A stretch of 64,000 nt of DNA. It comes from Panicum virgatum (lineage: Eukaryota > Streptophyta > Magnoliopsida > Poales > Poaceae). Made by a program: the position numbers and the translations under genes. The stretch lies in contig NC_053146.1 in assembly GCF_016808335.1 (NCBI RefSeq), positions 9,183,015-9,247,014 on the forward strand, written 5' to 3'. This document shows, piece after piece, positions 55,917-64,000 of this stretch. Position 1 is the first letter of the stretch; every line of letters starts with the position of its first letter. The notes under the pieces are model-generated. The model was given only the letters and a program-made list of their open reading frames with translations, was not told where the DNA came from and did no database searches.

Positions 55917-57200
55917 GATCAAAATGAACCAGGGCGACAACATATTACTGAAGAGCAAGTGCGTTACATCCGCAATCAGCTTCCAGCTTCCGATCGGCTT
56001 CTAGAAAAATATGAATATCAGCACAAGTTGCGTCGCCGATATCAATCGGAAGAAGAGGAGTACCAGTACCGCACAGGGAGGACGCTGGGAAGGCGCCAGG
56101 CTGTACGCGACCACTGGCATTGTCCATTCTTCAGGTACTGTTGGAATTCCAGCATGAGCCGATTGCCCACTATAGATGATTGTCTGGAGTGCAGGCCTCG
56201 GACATGCCAGTCAGGCGATACTTCGGTGTTTCGACGCTTGGGGCCCAAAGTACGTCATGACGATCGCGTTGAGCGGCCGACCAGGGGCGATCTCGAGCCG
56301 GAAGAAGAAGACAGGTACCATCGCCCACGGTGGTGTCCTGACGGGCTTAATCGCTCGCAGAAGTGCAGAGTGCAGCGTTTGTGCAATCTAGAAGAGGCAG
56401 AAGCAAAGTACCTTGACGTGCTGAGGAAGGCGCGTCCGGATCTTGCGGAACAAGTCAAGCACCCGCGAAGGGTGGAAAGGCGCCCTCCAAGAATAGAGTG
56501 GCGCCCCAAGCAGACAAAAGACGATGAGAAGCCATCGGCTGATGTGAACATGGTGTTCGTGCTCCCATCAGAGTTCCGGGCACCCCAACCGGAGGATTTG
56601 CCTGTTGCACAGTTGGATCTTGGCCCCCAGCCGATCATCTTCGAGAAGTCAAAGGAAAAAAGCTACAAACATTTGAAGGGGCTGTATCTCAAGGGCTTCA
56701 TCAACGGTAAACCCGTTAATAGGATGCTGGTTGACACCGGTGCTGCAGTCAACCTGATGCCATATTCGGTGCTACGCCGGTTGGGGCGTTCTTCTGCCGA
56801 CCTAATCAAGACCAATGTGATGCTCAATGACTTCAACGGACAACCATCAGAGGCAATGGGGGTCCTTAATGTGGAGTTGACAGTGGGCCGCTAGACGATC
56901 CCGACTTCGTTCTTCATCGTCAACAGCAAGAGTACATACACGGTATTGCTTGGGAGGGATTGCATTCACGCCAACTGTTGTATCCCTTCCACAATGCATC
57001 AGTATCTCGTCCAATGGGATGGCGATGAGGTGGAGGTGGTCCATGCAGATGACTCCAGTGAGGTCTCGCTCGCAGACATGAACGCCTGGGATGCGGAAGG
57101 GCAAGAGCCGATCTCAGGGATCGCCCTGGAAGATTGCGATCGGATCGAAGCGACAAAAAACGGACTGAGGCTGGTCTTATCCACTGGCCTCACAGAGTAG
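55917..57200 (+). pseudogene. pol: Linker and aspartic protease of gypsy 2
   Basis: Same frame as gag. A basic linker with YHRPRWCPDGL (about 56316) leads to the retropepsin motif LVDTGAAVNLMPYSVLRRLG (about 56727-56786), with the DTG active site. Past a stop at 56892 the frame continues with LLGRDCIHANCCIPSTMHQY, the protease C-terminal GRD-type motif, to TAG at 57198. It cleaves the polyprotein. A hairpin and a frame change separate it from RT. Confidence 0.87.
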
Positions 57201-57240
57201 ACGCATCCTAGCATGCTACGGGGTGTAATAAAGATAGAGA

Positions 57241-57261
57241 GGCCGGTCCCAGCGACCGGCC
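57241..57261 (+). other. 21-nt hairpin 1, between protease and RT
   Basis: Stem GGCCGGTC and GACCGGCC around a 5-nt loop. Sits 40 bp after the protease stop, followed by CCCAAAAAA. Confidence 0.85.
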
Positions 57262-57283
57262 CCAAAAAATAGAAAAATCATAT

Positions 57284-59390
57284 TTGGGGTCGGAATTGTT
57301 ACATCATGTACATACGATGGCCTGCTCTAGCAGTTGTCCACTCATTGAATATTTGGTTTTGAATGGTAATGGGAGTATAGAAGCGGCCAACCCATGCGGT
57401 TGGCCAAATAATTTTTCTTGTCATCTCCCTGTGTTTGCCACTAATCTTGTGGATAACAAAGACTTGCCTGCATTCGCAGCAGATTTTTCAGACGATGGCA
57501 AGCTGGGATACGGGTTCACGCCAGCTGATGATTTGGAAGAGGTTGACATCGGTCCTGGGGATAAGCCACGGCCGACATTTATCAGCAAAAAGTTGGATCC
57601 GGTCTTGCGTGAGGAGATGATTGCACTGCTGAAAGAGTACCGGGACGGTTTCACGTGGGACTACACTGAGATGCCCGGTCTAGACAGAAGCATCGTCGAG
57701 CATCGGCTTCCACTCAAGAAAGGGTTTCGGCCGTTTCAGCAACGAGCACGTCAGATAAAGGCCGAAGTCCTAGAAGAAGTCAAGAAAGAAGTGGAGAAGA
57801 TGTTGGATGCTGGGTTCATCAGGCTGTGCCGATATGCAGAATGGATCTCTAGCGTGGTACCGGTGCAAAAGAAGGATGGCCGATGGCGTGTCTGCGTCGA
57901 TTTTAGAGATCTCAACAGAGCGATGACAAAGGACGAATACCCGATGCATGTTGCAGAGACATTGATCAACGCAGCTGCCGGCCACAAGATGATGAGTTTT
58001 ATGGACGGTAATGCCGGCTATAACCAGATCTTCATGGCCCCAGAAGACATAAACAAGACTGCATTCAGAGTACCAGGCTCGGTCGGCTTGTTCGAATATT
58101 TGGTTATGACCTTTGGACTGAAAAATGCCGGTGCAACGTACCAACGTGCCATGAATTACATTTTCCATGATCTCATCGGCAAACTGGTAGAAATTTATAT
58201 TGATGATGTTGTGGTCAAGTCCAAATCAGCTGGGGGGCATCTAGAAGATCTGCGTCAAGTTTTGGAACGGACTCGAAGGTTTGGGCTCAAAATGAACCCA
58301 AAGAAATGTGCCTTTGGAGTATCGGCCGGTCAATTTTTGGGATTTCTGGTGCACGAACGGGGAATCGAGATCGGCCTGAAGAGTCAAGAAGCTGTAAAAA
58401 CAATGAAGCCGCCTACCACGAAGAAAGAGTTGCAGAAGCTCATTGGTAAAATTAACTTTGTCAGACGATTTATTTCTAATCTGTCTGGGCGCATGGAACC
58501 GTTCATGGGTTTAGTGAAGATCAAATCCGATGATGAGTTTCGCTGGGGGGCAGAACAGCAGCAAGCTTTCGATGAAATCAAAGAATATTTGTCAAAGCCT
58601 CCAGTGTTGGTTCCTCCTCAGCAAGATAGGCCGTTCTACGTGTACCTATCCGTGGGTGACACTTCCATTGCTTCGGTGTTAGTCCAGAAGCACGACGGCC
58701 AGGAGAGGGTGGTTTTCTACCTCAGCAGGCGCATGTTAGACGCCGAGACCAGGTATCCTGAGATCGAGAAGCTTTGCCTTTGCTTATTCTTTACATGTAC
58801 AAAGCTTCGTCATATTTTGCTCTCGGCGAAAACAATTGTCATTTGCAAATCGGATGTCATAAAGCATATGCTGTCGGCTCCTGTCCTGAAAGGCCGGCTG
58901 GGAAAATGGATGTTTGCATTGTCAGAGTTCGATATTCGATATCAGCCTGCGAAAGCAGTCAAAGGACAGGCACTGGCGGACCTTGTTGCAGATAGGATCA
59001 GCACTGATATAGCTGCACTATTTATTTGTGCTTGGGCTATGTTTTTTGACGGATCGGCTTGTGATGATGGGTGCGGTGTGGGAATTCTGTTGGTATCGCC
59101 TCGAGGGGCGACTTACTCCTTCTCCATCAGGATGACTGCCCCATGCACCAATAATTTGGTGGAATATGAAGCCGTTCGCAAAGGGATGGAACTACTCCTC
59201 GAAGCTGGTGCAGAAGCGGTGGAAATTTTTGGAGATTCGAAGCTGGTGATTTCTCAGCTCACGGAAGAATATAGATGTGAGAGCGAGGCTCTTTTTCCGA
59301 TATGGATGCAGTGCCGTGAGCTGATGTCACAATTCAAGAACATCAATTTCCACTGGATACGCAGGACTCTGAACAATGAAGCCAATGATT
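57284..59390 (+). pseudogene. pol: Reverse transcriptase with two RNase H domains, gypsy 2
   Basis: One open frame. RT motifs: EVKKEVEKMLDAGFIR, WRVCVDFRDLN, SFMDGNAGYNQI, FRVPGSVGLFEYLVMTFGLK and the catalytic VEIYIDDVVVKSK (about 58190-58225). The first RNase H follows (YVYLSVGDTSIA, VVFYLSRRMLDAETRYPEIE, TCTKLRHIL). The second begins about 59035 with MFFDGSACDDGCGVGILLVS, NLVEYEAVRKGM and EIFGDSKLVISQL, keeping the acidic residues. Coding quality breaks at about 59388, where a T4 run shifts the frame. An internal hairpin at 57385-57405 lies in its N-terminal part. This is the most intact pol segment here. Confidence 0.93.
57385..57405 (+). other. 21-nt hairpin 2, inside the RT reading frame
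   Basis: Stem GGCCAACC and GGTTGGCC around a 5-nt loop, the same 8-5-8 geometry as hairpin 1. It lies in the poorly conserved N-terminal part of the frame. Confidence 0.85.
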
Positions 59391-60725
59391 TTGGCACAGA
59401 TGGCTTCTGGGTACAAGGAAACAGCCGATGGAGTCGATGTAGAAGTTCAGTTTCTAGAACCCGAAGACTGGAGAGCCGATATCTTCAATTACTTGAAGGA
59501 TTCGGCTTGGGGGGCACCCAGAAGGATAAGACTCAAGGCCATGAAGTATGTTCTAATAGGAGATGACATGTTCTACAGGACCTTGGAAGGACTACTGCTT
59601 AAATGTCTGGGACCTTCAGAGTCAAATCGGCTCTTGCATGAGGTTCATGAAGGAGCCTGCGGTACTCATCAATCGACTCATAAGATGAAGTGGCTGATTA
59701 GGCGATCGGGTTATTACTGGCCCACTATGCTTGAAGATTGTTTCAAATATTACAAAGGATGTCATGCATGTCAGAGGTTTGGCAAAATTAAGATAGTGCC
59801 AGCATCAGTAATGAATCCTATCATCAAACCGTGGCCATTCAGGGGTTGGCCCATGGACATGATTAGACAGACCAACCCGTCGTCTAGCAAGGGTCACCAA
59901 TGGGTCTTAGCTGCTACAGATTATTTCACAAACTGGGTAGAAGCAGTGCCCATGAGGTCAGTAGCATCAAGAGATGTGATCAGCTTTGTCAAAGAGCACA
60001 TCATCCACAGATTTGGAATTCCTCAAACTATTACAACCGATGGAGGATCGGTCTTTATATCAGAGGAGTTCAGGAAATTTGCCGATGACATGGGGATTAA
60101 GCTGATCAGATCATCTCCATATTATGCCCAGGCTAATGGACAAGCTGAAGCATTCAACCAGAGCCTCATCAAGATCATAAAGAGAAAGATCGATAAATAT
60201 CCTAGGCGCTGGCATGAAGTGTTGTCAGAAGCTTTATGGGCATATCGTATTTCATGTCACGGGTCCACCAAGACATCGCCGTACCATTTAGTCTACGGCC
60301 AAGACGCTGTGTTACCATGGGAGATCACGGCCGGATCAAGGCGTGTTGAGTTTCAGAATGATCTATCTGCTGAACAGTATGCAGCCTTGATGAACGATAA
60401 TGTGGAGGATCTGACAGAGCTAAGGCTTTGGTCGCTGGAGAAGATCAAGGAAAATAAGGCTAAAGTTGCTCGTGCGTACAACAAGAAGGTCAAACCAAAG
60501 AATTTCCAGGTTGGAGACTTGGTTTGGGAGGCAGTATTGCCATTGGGAACTAAAGATAAAAAGTTTGGTAAATGGTCTCCAACTTGGCACGGGCCGTACA
60601 AGGTTGATCAGGTTTTGCCTGGGAATGCATACATGCTTGAGGAGTTGGACGGTGTCAAGTTTCCTGTTGCTGTCAATGGTCAACACCTCAAGAAGTATTT
60701 CCCGAGCATGTGGGAAAGCGAGTAA
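59391..60725 (+). pseudogene. pol: Integrase of gypsy 2
   Basis: In the frame one base off from RT, continuing from LAQMASGYKE to the TAA at 60723. Zinc site HEVHEGACGTHQSTH and CHACQRFGK (H-H-C-C). The core has VLAATDYFTNWVEAVP, TITTDGGSVF and YYAQANGQAEAFNQ, giving D-D-E, then the GPYKVDQVLPGNAYML C-terminal domain. Coding is uninterrupted over about 445 codons. Integrates the cDNA. The relationship to RT is a probable single-base insertion rather than programmed frameshifting, since related elements encode them together. Confidence 0.92.
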
Positions 60726-60762
60726 CAAGAGCTGATGAGATCCATCTGGTTGTACTGAGATA

Positions 60763-60881
60763 GGCCAACACGTTGAGTTGGCCGCGGTAAAAAAAAAGAA
60801 AAAGAAAAGAAAAGAGATAGGCCAACACGTTGAGTTGGCCGGTAAAAAAAATGAATGAGAAGCCAACACGTTGAGTTGGCT
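60763..60881 (+). repeat. Three 21-nt hairpins after integrase
   Basis: Copies at 60763-60783, 60820-60840 and 60861-60881. Each has a 7-bp stem around the same 7-nt loop ACGTTGA: GGCCAAC/GTTGGCC in the first two and AGCCAAC/GTTGGCT in the third, so the outermost pair has changed on both sides and remains paired. Purine-rich spacers (AAAGAAAAGAAAAGAG) lie between them. Confidence 0.9.
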
Positions 60882-60995
60882 AGTAAAAATACATATGAGA
60901 AGCAAGACAGGCGATGTCTAACCATCGACTTAAGATGTTTTAAACAGTTACAAGTTTCAGGTTAACAGGCAGTACTAATTGTTTCTTGAGCCTAT

Positions 60996-62691
60996 CTATT
61001 GGTTCAGGAATTCTTCTATGGCATGGATGGATTCTGTGCGGACGGCGTCTGCTCGTGCTATGATTGTTTCGTCATCCTTGTCATCGCCTGATACTATCTG
61101 CCGACTCAAGGTGCTTATCTCTGCAAACTCTGCTTGTATCTGCTCGGCTATTTCCTGGGTTTCTTGTTTGGAGTTTGCAATGGAAGCTTCCTCGGCCTGG
61201 ATGAGTCTCTTGGTGGTACGAACCTTTTCTTCGAGTTCTGCCTATTCTTTCTTCAGGAGGTCGAGTCGGTTCATGTTGGCAGACACGTCAGCTTTGGTAT
61301 CTAGAGTTACCTTCTTCTGGTTGAGGGCCTTGCACTTTTGGGCAATGTCAACCTTCAGAGAGACTTGAGAGCGATGTGCTTCTATTCTTTGTTGTGCTTT
61401 ATTCACTTCTACTCGAAAGAATGGAAGATTGCTGGCTGGCTAGAGCTTGATTTGCAGTAGTTCCGGGAGTTGGGGTTCTATTTGCTCGAAGATGTTCTTT
61501 ATTTCACTGGAATCACCAACTAGAGAAGTGATTGGAGCATAGAGCAGGTTTTTGATAGTCTGAAGCTGATTTGTAATTGTAATCGGCTGCTGTTCTGGCT
61601 GCACTTCTGCATTCGGTGCATTCAGACCCATTGATGCTGGATCAAAGGAGAGCAGGTCTGAAATATTGAAGCCCTGCTGATACGATGAAGATTAATTGGG
61701 AATGAAGTGCATTAATGGGGTGATCAGCTGATTTAAGTTGACTCATGAAAATTACCTGTTCTGAACAAGAAGTGATGATCGGTTCAGGTGTAGCCGATCC
61801 AGTTGGATTGGAGGTGACAACAGGGGTTTCGATGGCAGCCTGTTCGTCATGCACATCCGTCAGAGTGTTGGAAGTTTCAGTTGCTCTAGTATCAGCTTCA
61901 TGAACGATGACTTCGTGTTGTGCTGGGCTACTGGTTTTGAGGATGTCTTCAATTGCGTCCTGGAAATAGAATTACAGTCAACCAGAGTACATGTGTGTGC
62001 AATAAAGAAGAAGTTTTAGAATGATGAGTTACCTGGTTGGTGTTGGACTCTGATGGATTCGGGGAAGCTGGTGCTGGTTTCTTGATGACTCGTCTAGTGA
62101 TCATCTTCCTTTTCTTGGTCAAGACTCGGGGGGCAACGCTTGCAGAAGTTTGTCTTCGTTTGGAAGACGACTGAAGTAAGTCTGGCTGAATAGTCATTAT
62201 CACTTTCTTCATTGATGATGATCCTTTGCAGAAGAGTACATTAGGAGCAGTTGGAAGAAAGTGGAATGACTCCCCGTTGCTGGTCATAGGTTCTGAACCA
62301 TCCTGTTGCTGCTAACAGGGTGAGCAGGATTAGTCAAGTAAAGGAATGGATGATCTAGAAAGAGTAAAATGCATAAATTCAGTACCTCTTCCTCGGGGAT
62401 TACATATTCAGGATCAATTTGCTGCAGTCGAGGACCTAGAGCTTTTCTGAAAACATGGGTTTTCCACATTCCCCACCATGTGCTAAAATCGATCGATGAA
62501 GGATTGAAGGATAGATCGGCTGGTATTGGAATGTGGAGGTCATCGAACATGCTGTAGCATCTTGAGCTGGTGAGACCATCAAGCAGATCGGCTCTGCTCT
62601 CCACCAAGTGGTGAATATGGAAGTGGGGAGGGACCTGTCCTAGGCCAAATTGCCGAGCTGCTATGACTGGTTGGTAAGATTCATAACCTGG
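60996..62691 (-). pseudogene. Antisense intron-containing gene of gypsy 2 (plant-mobile-domain-like, coiled coil)
   Basis: Minus-strand gene in four exons: 62691-62386 (cut at 62692 by the next element), 62308-62033, 61959-61756 and 61673-60996 (TAG at 60996-60998). The three introns (77, 73 and 82 bp) start GT, end AG and are all phase 0; exon lengths are multiples of three. Exon 1 has SYQPVIAARQFGLGQ and FSTWWGMWKTHVFRKALGP, resembling the C-terminal part of the plant mobile domain family; exon 2 is basic, with a nuclear-signal-like KKRKMITRRVIKKP; exon 4 is a coiled coil (VEVNKAQQRIEAH, AELEEKVRTTKRL). Two in-frame TAGs (61440 and about 61242) break it. Function unknown. Confidence 0.8.
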
Positions 62692-64000
62692 TGTTGACGC
62701 TCCTTAGAGCGCCAATTTACGTACCGCAAGCGCACGGATCGTGGCAGCTTTTCCCTTAGAGTACTCCCCCAAGGTTTATCAATCCGTGGATCGGAAGCGA
62801 ACCGGCTAGGGTTTACCATCTAATCTATCGAACCTATCCTAAACATGAAGCAAAGATTGCATATAAACTGAACACTTGATAGATATGAATGAAGCATAAG
62901 GGTTCATCACACCCACAACCGTAGATGAGATAACACAACCAAGGAGCTAGGGCCTATCGTCTCTAGGTATAGTTCTAGTAAAAAAGGTGATCAAAACATA
63001 GATTGCATCTCAACTAAAGGTACACGAAATCATCTCATCGCTAGGGCTTTTCTCTCCGCCATGCTGTCACCACACCGGGGTAATCAACCAACTAGCTAAA
63101 ATACGCTACCTCAACGTATCCGCAAGATATAGACTAATCACCACGAATAGATCTAATCTTACTATGAACATATGGATGCATCACATATGAGAAAAAAAGC
63201 ATGCATTGAAGTAGACCAAAGTCGAGACAACTAGAATAAAGAGTAGATTGATATCACCATCATGTGTGTACATACCCTGACGAATGTTGGGGGTGACTCC
63301 CGAACTCCACCATGGCACAACCTCGCAGGGAGGCCATGGCGGCTAGGGGTGGCCTAAGACATCTCCTAGGTACCCTCGAAGACTCGCGGCGGCCGTCAGC
63401 CTCCTCCGGTCTTGGCCCTAGGTTTTCGTCGAGTTCTGGGTGGATTGATACCCCGAGTTCAATAAGGTGCGAGCTATTTATAAGCCGAGGAAGCCACCGG
63501 TCGAAGGGGAGGTCAAACCGACCTAAAATAGGGCTGGGCCAGCCGGCCCAATGGGCCTAGGCCGGCCGGCCTGGCTCATTCCTTCACCGTCTCGTGTCCT
63601 CCTTTCGCGTGCAGACTCCTCACATCTTCTAGAGTTTATGTCCTTCACGATTGCACCCCTTTTGACGTCGTTATCTTGGAGATATCTTCGAGGAAAGGAT
63701 AGGATAGGGAATCCTTCCTTAAATCTTCATTTGTTTTGCTTAATCCCGAAGTATCTTGATCTCATCTTCGTAGGCTTGGTCCTTTGGGCTCTCTTGGAGG
63801 ATGGATGTGCATGAATGGGCTTCGAATAAACATGGGCTTTGGTCCTTTCTTTGGGCTTTGGCCTTCGTCTTTCTCCGTGTTAGCGCTCGATCACGGGCCT
63901 CATCATTTCATGCTCCAAAATAGGCCAAAAACCTGCAAAAACGAAGTTCCTCCAAAATATATGTGCAAGTGTGAAAATGACCAATAATTAGGCCGGGGTT
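62692..64000 (-). mobile_element. LTR of another retrotransposon, continuing beyond the window
   Basis: Starts TGTTGACGCTCCTTAGAGCG at a sharp border within the antisense gene. The minus strand shows a TATA box TTATAAATAG (about 63475-63484), so U3 lies to the right and this would be the 3' LTR of an element read right to left. Upstream of the TATA box are GGCCGGCC-type palindromes (63531-63575). The minus-strand LTR end (CGTGCGCTTGCGGTACG then TAAATTGGCGCTC) resembles grass gypsy LTRs from memory. No second LTR or TSD can be checked. Confidence 0.7.

Larger units (their letters stand above)
52802..62691 (+). mobile_element. Tat-type Ty3/gypsy retrotransposon with antisense gene (gypsy 2), 3' end outside window
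   Basis: Order: LTR, PBS, gag, linker, protease, RT, RNase H, a second RNase H, integrase, then a minus-strand gene. The double RNase H and an antisense gene before the 3' LTR are features described for the Tat branch of plant gypsy elements. At 62692 another LTR element interrupts it, so the 3' LTR is not seen. Gag through protease lies in one frame with six stops; a one-base frameshift separates RNase H from integrase. Defective, but far better preserved than gypsy 1. Confidence 0.93.

Overview
Plant nuclear DNA from a grass (Poaceae). The reasons are nested LTR retrotransposons of the Tat-type Ty3/gypsy and Ty1/copia kinds, CACTA elements with subterminal TTTGCCGTGTG or TTTTGTCCCGG arrays, an Au-like tRNA-derived SINE and a CTAG-ended Helitron. 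I cannot name the genus. The window is intergenic heterochromatin-like sequence: I find no intact host gene, and only one recognisable host fragment (3' end of a hybrid proline-rich/8-cysteine-motif protein gene at 46.85-47.03 kb, minus strand). Eukaryotic DNA has no operons, so almost every recognisable coding stretch is decayed transposon coding sequence.

Layout. 0-6.2 kb: a GC-rich block, diverged repeated intergenic sequence, a 2.1 kb non-autonomous CACTA (1598-3683), a 422 bp hAT MITE (3946-4367) and a CACTA end remnant. 6256-19068: a degenerate Tat-type gypsy element (plus strand; TSD TAGGC) carrying a nested gag-only copia element at 7597-13678 (minus strand; TSD TCAGC). 20486-29919: a copia gag-pol element (minus strand; TSD TATAG) with a duplicated host flank and an extra LTR, the scar of a recombination event. 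30-44 kb: intergenic sequence with a SINE (32955-33110), a Harbinger-like TIR element (36276-37585) and a tandem duplication of about 2.1 kb (39.1-44.1 kb), one copy of which carries a 653 bp CACTA derivative. 44900-46264: a non-autonomous Helitron. 46.85-47.59 kb: HyPRP gene remnant joined to a copia LTR fragment. 47.7-52.4 kb: a CACTA element with a decayed transposon-encoded Ulp1-like protease/transposase-associated gene. 52802 to 62691: a second Tat-type gypsy element with gag, protease, RT, two RNase H domains, integrase and an intron-bearing antisense gene. 62692 to the end: the start of another LTR element inserted into that antisense gene.

How the parts work together. The gypsy and copia coding regions give the usual retrotransposition cycle (gag particle, protease, RT/RNase H, integrase), but each copy has stops, frameshifts or deletions and none looks autonomous. 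The observations most worth following are the antisense gene of the second gypsy element, which stays in one frame across three phase-0 GT-AG introns; a set of 21-nt hairpins around its pol region; and arrays of a palindromic ACCGGT-core motif that lie upstream of the TATA box in LTRs of three unrelated families.
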